A stretch of 64,000 nt of DNA from Kocuria subflava (GCF_012163155.1 NZ_JAAVUN010000015.1:1-64000); one strand, 5' to 3'; shown: positions 6,536 through 16,198, counted from the first letter of the stretch. Notes: a model not told the origin generated them from the sequence alone. Translations and numbers: made by a program.

Positions 6536-7492
6536 ATGAACACACCAGCGGTCCAACTCATCGACCTCCACAAGACGTTCTCCACCCGTGGTGGCAAGGT
6601 ACGCGCCGTCGACGGTGTGGACCTGGTCATCGAAACCGGCGAGATCGTGGCCTTCCTTGGCCCCAACGGCGCAGGCAAGACCACCGCCCTGGACATGGTC
6701 CTCGGCTTCACCACCCCCACCTCCGGCCAATGCCTGGTCTACGGCTCCGAACCGCGCAAAGCGGTCCGCGACGGCCGCGTCTCGGCGGTCCTGCAGACGG
6801 GCTCCCTGCTCGATGACCTCTCCGTGCGGGAGACGGTGGCCATGGTCGCCTCCCAGCACGGCGTGCACCTCCCCGTGGACGAAGCGCTGGAGCGGGCCGG
6901 AGCCACGAACTTCGCCCACCGCAAGGTCTCCAAGTGCTCGGGCGGTGAACAGCAGCGTCTGCGCTTCGCCCTGGCACTGCTGCCCGAACCCGATCTGTTG
7001 ATCCTGGACGAACCCACGGCCGGCATGGACGTCAACGCCCGCCGCGACTTCTGGGCAGCCATGCATGCCGAAGCCGAACGCGGCCGCACCATCGTCTTCG
7101 CCACGCATTACCTGGAGGAAGCCGAACAGTTCGCCGACCGGATCGTCGTGATCACCGACGGCCGCATCCTGGCCGACGGCACCACCGAAGAGGTGCGCGC
7201 CTTGGGCGGCTTCCGCACCGTCTCCGTGCGTTGGAACGACGACGACGGCGACCCCACCGCCGCGCTGGCCGACATCCCCGGGGCCGAAACCGTCCAGGTC
7301 CACGGCGGCCGCACGGTGTTCACAGGGCCGGACACGGACGCCATCGCCAGGCACCTTCTGACCCGCACGTCCGCCAACGACTTGTTGATCGTGCAGGTTC
7401 CGTTGGAAGAGGCGTTCATCGGCCTCACGCACAAAACCACCGACCAGGCGTCCACGGAGCAGCAGTCCGTAGAAGGAGCACAGCAGTCATGA
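6536..7492 (+). CDS. ABC transporter ATP-binding protein (drug/lipid exporter type)
   Basis: This 318-residue protein is the ATP-hydrolysing subunit of an ABC-2 type exporter. It shows Walker A GPNGAGKTT near residue 42, signature CSGGEQQR, Walker B LILDEPTAGMD and switch histidine in FATHYLEEAEQF, followed by a C-terminal extension of about 100 residues. The stop overlaps the permease start (ATGA). It heads a four-gene run ABC ATPase - permease - sensor kinase - response regulator, each overlapping the next by four bases. This arrangement is typical of DesK/DesR- or LiaSR-like systems that sense membrane or drug stress and control a linked exporter. The substrate cannot be told from sequence. 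Confidence 0.92.
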   Translation: MNTPAVQLIDLHKTFSTRGGKVRAVDGVDLVIETGEIVAFLGPNGAGKTTALDMVLGFTTPTSGQCLVYGSEPRKAVRDGRVSAVLQTGSLLDDLSVRETVAMVASQHGVHLPVDEALERAGATNFAHRKVSKCSGGEQQRLRFALALLPEPDLLILDEPTAGMDVNARRDFWAAMHAEAERGRTIVFATHYLEEAEQFADRIVVITDGRILADGTTEEVRALGGFRTVSVRWNDDDGDPTAALADIPGAETVQVHGGRTVFTGPDTDAIARHLLTRTSANDLLIVQVPLEEAFIGLTHKTTDQASTEQQSVEGAQQS

Positions 7493-8322
7493 ACACCCAG
7501 ACCATCCCCGGCAACTCCGCCCCGTCGTCGTCGCCCGCGCGACCCAACGCCTTGGTGGGGATCCTCAAGTACGCGGCCTTCGACTTCCGGCGGCAACTGC
7601 GGATGTTCGAAAGCCTGTTCTTCATCATCGTGCTCCCGGCCGCACTGTTCATCATGTTCGGTTCGATCACCAGCTACGGAGACTTCCCCGCCGGGCACGG
7701 CACGGTTTCCGGGTCGATCGCCACCTCCATGGCCGTGTACGGCGCAGTCACGGCCACCACGAGCATCGCGGGTTCGGCCGCCGTCGAACGATCCCAGGGC
7801 TGGGGGCGTTTGCTGGCACTGACCCCGATGGCCCAGTGGCAGTACGTGGTCGCCAAGGTCGTGGTGGCCCTGGCCATCGCTGTCCTCCCCGTGGTGGTCG
7901 TGTTCGTCGTCGCCTCGATGACGGGAGCTGAACTCGGATCCCTGGGCATCTGGCTCTCGGCGGGCGCACTGAGCGTCCTGTGCTCCACGATGTTCGCCCT
8001 CTACGGCCTGTTCTTCGGCCTCATGTTCCGCTCGGAAGCGGCTGTCGGAGCCGCCGGCGGCCTGCTGGTGGTCCTCGGATTCTTCGGCAACCTCTTCACC
8101 CCGCTGTCCGGGACCATGCTGGAAATCGCCAAGTTCACCCCGCTGTACGGCATCCACGGTCTGGCCACCTGGCCGCAGATGGAAGGGGAACTGATGTCCT
8201 CCATGGGTGAGGCGCTCGATCCGGACACGTTGGGGATGCTGGTCACTAGTGTGGTGGTGTGGACCGTGATCTTCGGGCTGATGGCCCTCCTGGCTGCACG
8301 CCGGGGAACTCGGCGCGCATGA
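7489..8322 (+). CDS. ABC-2 type transporter permease
   Basis: This 277-residue integral membrane protein forms the pore of the exporter energised by the preceding ATPase. It has about six hydrophobic helices after a hydrophilic N-terminus of roughly 35 residues (for example near residues 42-60, 80-95, 118-145 and 150-200). The start ATG overlaps the ATPase stop and the stop overlaps the kinase start, so translation of the operon is probably coupled. Its length and layout match ABC-2 family permeases paired with NarL-type two-component systems. Substrate is unknown. Confidence 0.88.
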   Translation: MNTQTIPGNSAPSSSPARPNALVGILKYAAFDFRRQLRMFESLFFIIVLPAALFIMFGSITSYGDFPAGHGTVSGSIATSMAVYGAVTATTSIAGSAAVERSQGWGRLLALTPMAQWQYVVAKVVVALAIAVLPVVVVFVVASMTGAELGSLGIWLSAGALSVLCSTMFALYGLFFGLMFRSEAAVGAAGGLLVVLGFFGNLFTPLSGTMLEIAKFTPLYGIHGLATWPQMEGELMSSMGEALDPDTLGMLVTSVVVWTVIFGLMALLAARRGTRRA

Positions 8323-9443
8323 GCGACGACGCGACGTGCCCTCGGAAGGAGGACCCCTGGGGTCGTCCGCCCGAAGGCCTGCTCTACGCCTTGGGGTACC
8401 CCTCGGTCTGGTTGATCTTCCTGCTGTTCCCGATCGTCGGAACCTTGAGTTCCCAAGCCCCTCTGGGCTGGCGGATCCTCTCCCTGGCGGCACTGACGGT
8501 GTTCGGTTTCGCCTACGCGGCGTCCTGGTGGTTCACGCGCCCGATCCGGTCGCTGGGTCCCACGGGCAACACATTCGCCTGGACTCTCCTGCTGGCGGCC
8601 CTGTCCGCTGCCACCGCCCCCGCCATCGGCCTCAGCGCCCTGAGCACCGGCCCATTCCTGGTCGCCTGCCTGGCATTCAAGCTCCGGCCCAAGGTCTACG
8701 TGCCCGCGGTCCTGGTGCTCCTGGTCATCTACCTTGGCCTCGCCGTGTGGGCGGGTCCGCCGTTGAGCTACTGGGTCCCGCCCATGATGCTGGGCTCCAC
8801 CTTCCTGATGGCCGGGATCTCCGTCATGATCGACCGGGAGGACCGCTCGCGGCAGCTGACCCACGAACTGGAACTCGCCCGCCAGCGGGAGAGCATCGGC
8901 CGGGACGTCCACGACCTTCTGGGCCACTCTCTGACGGTCATCGCTGTCAAGACGGAGCTGGCGCGCAAGCTGCTCGACCGCGATCCCGCGCGAGCTGCTG
9001 CCGAACTGGAGTCGATCCTCGACCTGTCACGCGAGGCCCTCGGGGAAGTCCGCGCGACTGTGGGGCAACTGCGCACACCGGAATGGTCGGCGCAGGTGGC
9101 GTCGTCACGGACCGCACTGCGGGCGGCACAGATCGACGCCGACCTCCCGGGCTCCGCCGTCGAAATCCCGGCCGAACAGAAGCCGCTCCTGGCCTGGTGT
9201 CTCCGGGAAGCCGTGACCAACGTGGTTCGGCACTCTCGGGCATCCCGCTGCGTGGTCGAAGCGGGTTCCGGATATCTGACGGTCACCGACGACGGACGCG
9301 GCATCCCGTCCGATCGCGGTCAGGGAAACGGCCTGCGCGGTATGAAGGAACGCGTGGAAGAGGCTGGCGGTAGCCTCAGAATTGGCCCGTCACCTGATGC
9401 CCACCACTCCCCCGGAACCCGACTGGAGATCACCCTGCCGTGA
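8319..9443 (+). CDS. Sensor histidine kinase, NarL/DesK type
   Basis: This 374-residue membrane kinase has five or so hydrophobic helices in the first 170 residues. A HisKA_3 dimerisation domain with ESIGRDVHDLLGHS follows (phospho-acceptor probably His198), then a GHKL ATPase domain with the N-box in EAVTNVVRHS and a G-box DDGRGIPSD. It would autophosphorylate on sensing an envelope signal and pass phosphate to the following response regulator. It starts at the ATG that overlaps the permease stop. The absence of a large extracellular domain suggests sensing within the membrane, as in DesK-like and LiaS-like kinases. Confidence 0.92.
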   Translation: MSDDATCPRKEDPWGRPPEGLLYALGYPSVWLIFLLFPIVGTLSSQAPLGWRILSLAALTVFGFAYAASWWFTRPIRSLGPTGNTFAWTLLLAALSAATAPAIGLSALSTGPFLVACLAFKLRPKVYVPAVLVLLVIYLGLAVWAGPPLSYWVPPMMLGSTFLMAGISVMIDREDRSRQLTHELELARQRESIGRDVHDLLGHSLTVIAVKTELARKLLDRDPARAAAELESILDLSREALGEVRATVGQLRTPEWSAQVASSRTALRAAQIDADLPGSAVEIPAEQKPLLAWCLREAVTNVVRHSRASRCVVEAGSGYLTVTDDGRGIPSDRGQGNGLRGMKERVEEAGGSLRIGPSPDAHHSPGTRLEITLP

Positions 9444-10054
9444 GCGACCCCATCCGTCTGTTGCTGGCCGACGACCAGGCCTTGGTGCGCGGTGCCCTGG
9501 TTGCACTGTTGTCCCTGGAGGACGACCTGGACGTGGTGGCCGAGGTGTCCTCCGGGACGGAGGTCCTTGACCAGGTCAAGGCGCAGCGCGTGGACGTCGC
9601 GCTGCTGGACATCGAGATGCCGGGACGCGACGGCATCGACGCCGCCCGCGACATCGCAGCTTCCGGGCTGCCGTGTCGAAGCCTGGTGGTCACCACGTTC
9701 GGCAGGCCGGGGTACCTGCGCCGGGCTCTGGATGCGGGGGCCAGCGGCTTCGTCGTCAAGGACACCCCCGCGGATCAACTGGCCGAGGCGGTGCGTTCCG
9801 TCCACGCAGGGCGAAGGGTGATCGACCCCAGCCTGGCCGAAGAATCCCTGGTCTCCGGATCCAACCCGTTGACGGACCGCGAGCGCGATGTGCTCCGCGC
9901 GGCCTTGGACGGTCACGCCGTCAAGGAACTGGCCGCCCGCTTGAGCCTGTCACCCGGAACGGTGCGCAACCACCTGTCCTCGGCCATCGGTAAGACCCAC
10001 ACCGCCAACCGGACGGAAGCGGCGCTCAAAGCGCGCGAGAACGGGTGGTTGTGA
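9440..10054 (+). CDS. Response regulator, NarL/LuxR family
   Basis: The 204-residue protein has a receiver domain with the acidic pair Asp11/Asp12 and the phosphorylation site Asp57 (LLDIEMPG). A LuxR-type helix-turn-helix occupies the C-terminus (LTDRERDVL to LSPGTVRNHL). The GTG start overlaps the kinase stop. It is expected to control the linked ABC exporter operon, possibly through the inverted repeat upstream of 6536. The sequence resembles DesR-type regulators. Target genes elsewhere are unknown. Confidence 0.93.
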   Translation: MSDPIRLLLADDQALVRGALVALLSLEDDLDVVAEVSSGTEVLDQVKAQRVDVALLDIEMPGRDGIDAARDIAASGLPCRSLVVTTFGRPGYLRRALDAGASGFVVKDTPADQLAEAVRSVHAGRRVIDPSLAEESLVSGSNPLTDRERDVLRAALDGHAVKELAARLSLSPGTVRNHLSSAIGKTHTANRTEAALKARENGWL

Positions 10055-10095
10055 GCGTCGCTTAGGTTGTCCGAGGTCACTGGCAACCTGGGGAC

Positions 10096-11325
10096 ATGGA
10101 ATCGAACGCCCTGACTCTGTTGCTCCTGCCCCTGGTGCTGTTCGCTGTGGGTGTGGTCGCGGGGGTCGTGGTCGGGTGGGTCCTGGGCCAGCGCAAGGCC
10201 AATCAGTCCGACGACGCCACGCTGGGACGGTTGGAAGCGTTGACGCAGTCCAACCAGCAGCTGGCCACGGAGCACGCCGCCGCCGTGGAGGCCGCGCGTC
10301 TGCAGACCTCACGGGTTCAAGAGCTGGAAGAGCGGGCCGCACAGGACCAGGACATGCTCCGTGCGTTGGCCCCGCTCACGGACCGGATGCGGCAGATGCA
10401 GGACCACGTGACCCGTCTGGAACGCGACCGCTCCCAGCAGTTCGGGGACGTCTCGCGCGCCCTGCAAGCCGCTCGGGAATCGGACGTGAAGCTCCAGCAG
10501 GTCACCGGCGCCCTGGAAGGATCCCTGCGGTCCAACTCCGCGCGGGGAGTGTGGGGAGAGATGCAACTCCGGCGCGTGGTGGAGGCAGCCGGGATGCTCC
10601 GCCACGTCGATTTCACCGAGCAACTCACAGTGACCACGGAGCAGACGCAGGTGCGTCCGGACATGGTGGTCCACCTACCCGGTGACCAGCAGATCGTGGT
10701 GGACGCCAAAGCTCCCCTGGCCGCCTACCTGGAAGCTCAGGAAATCAGTGACCCGTCGGTCGCCGGCGCACGTCAACGCTCCGAGCAGCTGACACAGCAC
10801 GCCAAGGCCGTGCGGGCCCACGTGGATGCGCTGGGCAAGAAGAAGTACTGGGATGCCCTGCCTGGTTCTCCGGACCTGGTGCTCTGTTTCATCCCCGTGG
10901 AATCAGCGCTTGCCGCGGCCCTGGAAACCGACCCCACGTTGTTGGACCACGCGGCGGCACGAAAGGTCGCCCTGGTCTCCCCCGTGTCCCTGTTGGCCTC
11001 ACTGAAGGCCGTGGCCTTCTCCTGGCGGCAGGAGACCCTGGCACAGGACGCCACGGAACTCCTCCGACTGTCCCGCGAACTCTACGACCGTCTGGGCACC
11101 ATGGGCGGCCACCTCAGCAAGATGGGCGGCTCCATCCGCCGCAGCGTGGAGCAGTACAACCAACTCGTGGGCTCCCTCGAACGACGGGTACTCCCCACAG
11201 CCCGCAAGCTCAACGACCTGGACCCCACCGCCGGCGACGACGAACGGCTGGTCACCTCCGCCGTCGAAATCCAGCCGCAGGCGATCACCGCACCCGAACT
11301 ACTGAGGGACCTCCCGGACTCCTGA
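10096..11325 (+). CDS. rmuC: DNA recombination protein RmuC homologue
   Basis: RmuC-family proteins limit inversions at short inverted repeats and are predicted nucleases. This 409-residue protein has an N-terminal membrane anchor (about residues 5-28), a coiled-coil stretch of roughly 120 residues rich in Gln/Glu/Arg, and the RmuC domain starting near SARGVWGEMQL, with VVDAKAPLAAY further on. It begins with ATG at 10096. It is probably transcribed separately from the preceding two-component genes, 41 bp upstream. Given the many perfect inverted repeats in this genome, this function is a relevant companion. Confidence 0.9.
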   Translation: MESNALTLLLLPLVLFAVGVVAGVVVGWVLGQRKANQSDDATLGRLEALTQSNQQLATEHAAAVEAARLQTSRVQELEERAAQDQDMLRALAPLTDRMRQMQDHVTRLERDRSQQFGDVSRALQAARESDVKLQQVTGALEGSLRSNSARGVWGEMQLRRVVEAAGMLRHVDFTEQLTVTTEQTQVRPDMVVHLPGDQQIVVDAKAPLAAYLEAQEISDPSVAGARQRSEQLTQHAKAVRAHVDALGKKKYWDALPGSPDLVLCFIPVESALAAALETDPTLLDHAAARKVALVSPVSLLASLKAVAFSWRQETLAQDATELLRLSRELYDRLGTMGGHLSKMGGSIRRSVEQYNQLVGSLERRVLPTARKLNDLDPTAGDDERLVTSAVEIQPQAITAPELLRDLPDS

Positions 11326-11363
11326 ACGCGAAGTGTGGATCTGGTCGGGAGGGCTCAGAAAAC

Positions 11364-12446
11364 TCAGCGGTTGGGGCGCGCTCCGCGGCCACCCAGGTTG
11401 CGGTCGGCGTCACCATCCGCAGTCAGTCGCGCGCGCAACTCCTTGGGCAGGGAGAACAGGATGTCCTCCTCAGCGGTGACCACTTCCTCGATCTCCCCAT
11501 AGCCGTAGTCGGCCAGCAGAGCCAGGACGTCACGCACCAGCACCTCGGGCACGGAGGCCCCGGAGGTCACGCCAACGGTGGCCACGCCTTCAAACCACGT
11601 TTCATCCACCTGGTTGGCGTTGTCCACGCGTTCTGCGCGGTCGGCACCGTATTCGGCAGCAACTTCCTTCAGCCTCACGGAGTTGGAGGAGTTGGAAGAG
11701 CCCACCACAATCACCAGGTCCGCACGCGGTGCGATCTCCTTGATGGCACCCTGCCGGTTGGAGGTGGCGTAGCAGATGTCATCCGAAGGCGGATCCTGCA
11801 GGTTGGGGAATCGTTTGCGCAGACGCGTCACGGTCTCCAGCGCCTCGTCCACGCTCAACGTGGTCTGGGAGAGCCACACCAGGTTGTCCGGGTCATCCAC
11901 CTCAATGGTGTCAGCGTCCTCGGGGCTGTTGACAATGATGGTCTGATCCGGCGCCTCGCCGTAGGTGCCCTCGACCTCCTCGTGCCCCACGTGCCCGATC
12001 AGCAGAATCTGCTGGCCGCGCTTGGCAAAGCGCACTGCTTCCCGGTGCACCTTGGTCACCAATGGGCAGGTGGCGTCAATGGTCTCCAGGTTTTTCTCCG
12101 CTGCAGATTGCACCACTGCAGGTGAGACACCGTGAGCGGAGAACACCAACAGGGAACCCTCCGGAACCTCGTCCACTTCCTCCACGAACACCGCACCCTG
12201 TGCTTCCAGGGTCTCCACCACGTGCTTGTTGTGCACAATCTGCTTACGCACATACACGGGAGCCCCGTAGTGCTCCAGGGCCTTCTCCACAGCGATCACG
12301 GCACGGTCAACACCGGCGCAGTACCCACGGGGTGAGGCCAACAGGACCTTCTTGGGGCCGTCCACGGGCGCTGCAGCAGCAACGTCTTCCGGGGTGCGGC
12401 GGAGACGCGGAACTGACGGCATGGCAAGTGCTACGGGCGTGGACAT
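11364..12446 (-). CDS. ispH: 4-hydroxy-3-methylbut-2-enyl diphosphate reductase (IspH)
   Basis: IspH catalyses the last step of the MEP isoprenoid pathway, making IPP and DMAPP from HMBPP with a [4Fe-4S] cluster. The three cluster cysteines are present in [23 protein letters not shown] and [10 protein letters not shown], together with the conserved ISQTTL-like LSQTTLS. I choose the ATG at 12446, giving 360 residues, because the product then begins [13 protein letters not shown], like relatives as I recall them. An ATG at 12455 adds three residues. The gene converges on rmuC with a 38-bp gap in which I see no strong hairpin. Confidence 0.95.
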   Translation of the reverse strand: MSTPVALAMPSVPRLRRTPEDVAAAAPVDGPKKVLLASPRGYCAGVDRAVIAVEKALEHYGAPVYVRKQIVHNKHVVETLEAQGAVFVEEVDEVPEGSLLVFSAHGVSPAVVQSAAEKNLETIDATCPLVTKVHREAVRFAKRGQQILLIGHVGHEEVEGTYGEAPDQTIIVNSPEDADTIEVDDPDNLVWLSQTTLSVDEALETVTRLRKRFPNLQDPPSDDICYATSNRQGAIKEIAPRADLVIVVGSSNSSNSVRLKEVAAEYGADRAERVDNANQVDETWFEGVATVGVTSGASVPEVLVRDVLALLADYGYGEIEEVVTAEEDILFSLPKELRARLTADGDADRNLGGRGARPNR

Positions 12447-12563
12447 GTCCCCCATCGTACGGGGTCACTGCTGACAGGTAACCTGCTGAGCCAAGCCGTG
12501 ATGAGGATCGCAGAAACCTACGCTTCAGCAGCCAGACGGGGCCCTCTGCCGAGTTGTGCCACC

Positions 12564-13610
12564 TCAGATCTCCACCACGCGGCGTCGTCGTTGATCTTGG
12601 GTGAGCGTGTGTCCCGTTTCCCAACTGTCCCGTGAACAGGAGCGCCACAGCAGCCGAGCGGCGGCCAGCAGCGCCCCCACGACGGCGACCGCCACCCCTC
12701 CCCACAGCCACGGCGCCAGGGTGTGGTCCATGCCCGTGAGCAGAATCTGGAAGACCCGTTCCACCAGACTGCGCCCCACGTCCTGCAGGTCTGGTGAGGC
12801 CAGGACGGTGGACGTCAGCTCCTGAGCACCACGCTGGGCCACCGCTACCGCAGTGGCCGCACCCACACCGGCTCCCACGAGGACCCATTCCCGGTGGCGG
12901 CTCAGCAGCACAGCCAACACCAGGGCGGCCACACCGCCCCACAGCAACAGCGGTGCCTGGACGGTGGAATCGGCAATGGTGTCAAAGGCAGGGCCTGTGG
13001 CTGAATCTCGCACCACAATGATTCCGTCCTGACCGCCCAGCCCCTCCTGGTCGCGCAGATCCAGATTCAGGCGCACGCCCAGCGTGTCTTGCAGCCGGTC
13101 CTCGATGTGGGACTCCAGCGACCCCACCACGGGCGCCACGTACAGCTCCAGGTCCTCCGGAGCGCCGTCCCCAGAAGTTTCCGGCAGGGAGCCTGCAGGT
13201 TCAATGTTGATCTGGTGCGTGGTCAGCAGGACGTCATTCCAGTCATCCACGTACTGATCGGAGTCAACGTATTCGCGGATGTAACCGGCGATGCGGCGAT
13301 CTGCCATGTCCTTGAGGGCTCCACTGAAGGGCACCGCCCCCAGGTCTTGGCCCTGGACGGCATCCGAGGCCTGGGTCACGGCAGTGTCCGTCAACTCCTG
13401 CTGCAGAGATTCATCGTGGGCGAGTTCCTGGGAGATCTGCGCAAACCCGTCCCTGTCCACCAGAGAATCCTGCAACCACTGGAGAGTCACACCGACCACC
13501 ACGGCAGCGGCTCCAGCCAGCGCCAGGACGCACCCCAGAACCGTGCGCAGCATTCCCACCCAGCCGTGCTGGCGGCGGGACCGGGAACTCTTCAGCTCTG
13601 ATTCGCCCAA
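12564..13610 (-). CDS. Hypothetical membrane protein upstream of ispH
   Basis: This protein of about 348 residues is not recognised. It has one N-terminal membrane segment (about residues 20-43) and a long soluble region likely outside the membrane, with Gln/Asp-rich stretches such as DESLQQELTDTAV. At least three membrane segments follow in the last 130 residues. The TTG at 13610 is preferred because GGAGG lies five bases upstream; the frame remains open further upstream without a better start. It is divergent from xseA and co-directional with ispH. The layout suggests an envelope protein, but no function can be assigned. Confidence 0.7.
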   Translation of the reverse strand: MGESELKSSRSRRQHGWVGMLRTVLGCVLALAGAAAVVVGVTLQWLQDSLVDRDGFAQISQELAHDESLQQELTDTAVTQASDAVQGQDLGAVPFSGALKDMADRRIAGYIREYVDSDQYVDDWNDVLLTTHQINIEPAGSLPETSGDGAPEDLELYVAPVVGSLESHIEDRLQDTLGVRLNLDLRDQEGLGGQDGIIVVRDSATGPAFDTIADSTVQAPLLLWGGVAALVLAVLLSRHREWVLVGAGVGAATAVAVAQRGAQELTSTVLASPDLQDVGRSLVERVFQILLTGMDHTLAPWLWGGVAVAVVGALLAAARLLWRSCSRDSWETGHTLTQDQRRRRVVEI

Positions 13611-13833
13611 CGGGGCCTCCGAACATGACGGGGATGACGTGCGGGGTCTGTGACAAGCCCATGGAACGCACGGTCTGCCAACCTCCAACAGCTGCCACCC
13701 TACGCGGAACCTCTGGCCGTCTCCGCTCCACAGCCACCTCTTGCCCATACCTGTTGGAGCTTGCCCACGGACTCGTCATTTTTCTGCGCGGATCAGCGGT
13801 GGGCTGTCCGTGCAGGGTGGTAGGCATGTGTTC

Positions 13834-15120
13834 ATGAGTTCTGACGACGCCGATCAGCCCGCCCAGGAGCGCACCCTCCCGCCGCGCGCTGGACTCACCA
13901 CGCCGGAGAATCCTTGGCCGTTGCGTCTGCTCTCCGAGAACCTCCACGCCTACATTGCCCGCTGCGACCCCACCTGGGTTGAGGGGCAGGTGGTGGAACT
14001 GAACCAGCGCGCCCGGGTGACCTACTTGACCTTGCGGGACGTGGACGAGGAAGTCTCCGTGCCCGTCACGCTGTTCGCCCGTGAAATGGCCCAGATGGAA
14101 ACCCCACTGGAACGCGGGATGCGCGTGGTGGCGCAGATCAAACCAGACTTCTGGACCAAGACCGGTCGGCTGTCCATGATCGGACAGGGTGTCCGGCCCG
14201 TGGGCCTGGGCGATCTGCTGGTCAGGATCGAACGTCTGCGCCGGGCCTTGGCGGACGAGGGCCTGTTCGATGCCGAGCGCAAGAAACCCCTGCCACCCTT
14301 GCCGCAGCGGGTTGGCCTGATCACCGGGCGCAATTCAGATGCGGAAAAGGATGTGGTCCGCAACGCTCGGCTGCGGTGGCCCGCCGTCGAATTCGAAATC
14401 CGCAATGTGGCCGTTCAAGGAACCAGCGCCGTGCGCGGCGTCACCGGCGCTCTTGAGGAGCTCGACGCCGATCCCCGGGTGGACGTGATCATCATTGCAC
14501 GCGGCGGTGGCGCCTTTGAGGACCTGCTGCCCTTCAGCGATGAATCCCTGATTCGGGCGGTGGCCGCTGCGCAGACGCCGGTGGTTTCCGCCATCGGCCA
14601 CGAAAACGATCAACCGTTGCTGGATCATGTGGCAGATCTACGCGCCTCCACCCCCACGGACGCCGGTAAACGGGTGGTCCCTGACCTGGTGGAGGAACGA
14701 GCCAACGTGGCGCGTGCTCGTGTGGTGTTGGACCGGGCCGTGATCCAGTTCCTGGACCGTGAGCAAGCAGCTTTGGATTCCATCCGCTCCCGCCCCGTGT
14801 TGGATCAACCGGAAGGCATGATCTTGGTGCGGGAGGAGGACGTGGACCGCCTCCGGGAACGATCCCTGCGTACCGTGCTGCACCGTAGCGAACGTGAACA
14901 GGAGACCATCCGCCAGATGAAGCACCGCGTGCGTGCACTCTCCCCCCAGGAAACTCTTTCCCGCGGATACGCCGTGGTCATGACGCAAGACGGTGGAGTG
15001 GTCAAGGATTCCGCGCAGGTCAAGGTCCAGGACACCTTGGCCATCCGACTTGCCCTCGGTGAGGTCACCGCAGCGGTCACCCAGACCTCCCAACGCCAGC
15101 CAGGTGACGCGGCCACCTGA
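13834..15120 (+). CDS. xseA: Exodeoxyribonuclease VII large subunit
   Basis: XseA forms exonuclease VII with XseB, degrading single-stranded DNA from both ends in mismatch repair and recombination. The 428-residue protein has an N-terminal OB-fold (VEGQVVELNQRARVTYLTL) and the exonuclease domain with GLITGRNSDAEKDV, IIARGGGAFEDL and SAIGHENDQPLLD. The C-terminus has ETLSRGYAVV. ATG 13834 is selected over upstream in-frame codons because the protein then starts MSSDDADQ, before a short low-complexity leader. xseB follows after 110 bp, as in many actinobacteria. Confidence 0.95.
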   Translation: MSSDDADQPAQERTLPPRAGLTTPENPWPLRLLSENLHAYIARCDPTWVEGQVVELNQRARVTYLTLRDVDEEVSVPVTLFAREMAQMETPLERGMRVVAQIKPDFWTKTGRLSMIGQGVRPVGLGDLLVRIERLRRALADEGLFDAERKKPLPPLPQRVGLITGRNSDAEKDVVRNARLRWPAVEFEIRNVAVQGTSAVRGVTGALEELDADPRVDVIIIARGGGAFEDLLPFSDESLIRAVAAAQTPVVSAIGHENDQPLLDHVADLRASTPTDAGKRVVPDLVEERANVARARVVLDRAVIQFLDREQAALDSIRSRPVLDQPEGMILVREEDVDRLRERSLRTVLHRSEREQETIRQMKHRVRALSPQETLSRGYAVVMTQDGGVVKDSAQVKVQDTLAIRLALGEVTAAVTQTSQRQPGDAAT

Positions 15121-15230
15121 AGCAACTCCTCCACCCCAACCCGCTCCGGCGCCAGATGCGCGCCCGCCCAGACGCCCACTTGACCAGACAGCCAGTTGCA
15201 CCCTCACATTCGTAGACAGGAACACCACCC

Positions 15231-15494
15231 ATGAGCCCCAAGAAAGACACCCAGCAGCCCGCCACCGGACCAGACCTCTCCGACATCCAGAAGATGGGCT
15301 ACGAGGAAGCACGCGAAGAACTGGTGCGCACCGTGGCCAAGCTGGAGGCCGGCGGCACCGCACTGGAAGAGTCCCTGGCCCTGTGGGAGCGCGGCGAAGC
15401 CCTGGCCAACAGGTGTGAGCAGTGGCTGGACGGTGCCCGCGAGCGCCTGGAAGCAGCACGCGAGCGCCGCGAAGAAGCCGAGGACCAGGGCTGA
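15231..15494 (+). CDS. xseB: Exodeoxyribonuclease VII small subunit
   Basis: The 87-residue helical protein matches XseB, with MGYEEAREELVRTVAKLEAG and LEESLALWERGEALANRCE as diagnostic blocks. It is the accessory subunit that, in several copies, binds the long helical arm of XseA. ATG 15231 follows a short purine-rich stretch. It is the second gene of the xseA-xseB unit and converges on the TetR gene, with a small stem (CCCCTG/CAGGGG, 15510-15525) at the junction. Confidence 0.94.
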   Translation: MSPKKDTQQPATGPDLSDIQKMGYEEAREELVRTVAKLEAGGTALEESLALWERGEALANRCEQWLDGARERLEAARERREEAEDQG

Positions 15495-15518
15495 CGCCCC
15501 GCTGAGCCACCCCTGGAG

Positions 15519-16058
15519 TCAGGGGCGCAGCCGCTCCAGAACCTCCAGCAGTTGGTCCAGGATGACCCGGCTTTCGCCCTGGTTGGCCGGGACCCATCCG
15601 ATGCTGGCGTTGTAGTAGAGCCCGTCGCCCATGTGCAGAACAGCATTGGCCACAGCGGGCTCGCCCAGGTCAGTCAACAGGAGGTCGTACCAGCGGGCCT
15701 TGAGGTCCTGCAGGGCTTCCCGGGCGGCGTCCTCACCACCTTGGGCCAGGCGGGAGACGGCCACGATGGCCAGGTCGATCTCCGACCCCGCCCACACCGA
15801 GTTGCGCAGGAACTGCCGGGCGGCGCCTTCGGAGGATTCCGCCATGGATCTGCAGTCCTGGTCCCCCAGGGTTTTCATGTGTTCCAGCATGGCGTGGACC
15901 AGTTCCTGGCGACTGGCGAAGTGGTAGAGCAACCCACCCTTGGAGACCCCCGCCCTTGCGGCAACGGCCTCCAGGGTGGCGGCGCGTTCGCCGTCGTCCA
16001 CCAGGATCGCCTGGAAGGCTTCCAGCGCGCGATCGCGGGCCACGGGTTTGCGTGCCAC
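15519..16058 (-). CDS. TetR-family repressor of the adjacent MFS pump
   Basis: This 179-residue regulator has an N-terminal TetR helix-turn-helix (LEAVAARAGVSKGGLLYHF) and a helical ligand-binding C-terminal domain. It is divergent from the 14-helix MFS exporter, and a perfect palindrome lies between them at 16175-16198. The natural inference is that it represses the pump gene and is released by a drug ligand, as QacR does with QacA. The GTG at 16058 is chosen because GGAGT lies six bases upstream; longer forms would add residues without homology to TetR proteins. Confidence 0.9.
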   Translation of the reverse strand: MARKPVARDRALEAFQAILVDDGERAATLEAVAARAGVSKGGLLYHFASRQELVHAMLEHMKTLGDQDCRSMAESSEGAARQFLRNSVWAGSEIDLAIVAVSRLAQGGEDAAREALQDLKARWYDLLLTDLGEPAVANAVLHMGDGLYYNASIGWVPANQGESRVILDQLLEVLERLRP

Positions 16059-16174
16059 GGGTGAACTCCTTGTCTTCCACTGGGGGTCGGGGCCGACTTT
16101 GAGCATACGGGGCGCAGCTGGCCACGGTGGTGGCCAACGGCACAGCCTCCCGTCATTGCCTTACCTCCCCCCAA

Positions 16175-16198
16175 ACTGTACCGTCTGGTCGGTACAGT
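16175..16198. promoter_or_regulatory. TetR operator, perfect inverted repeat
   Basis: ACTGTACCG (16175-16183) and its exact reverse complement CGGTACAGT (16190-16198) flank a six-base spacer. The site lies 51 bp before the MFS start and 117 bp before the TetR start in the divergent region. Arm length, spacing and position are typical of TetR-family operators that control both genes. Confidence 0.85.

Noticed and set aside
7108-8493. Long minus-strand frame across the ABC permease and kinase start
   Set aside because: Antisense to tightly overlapping operon genes and without protein-like composition.
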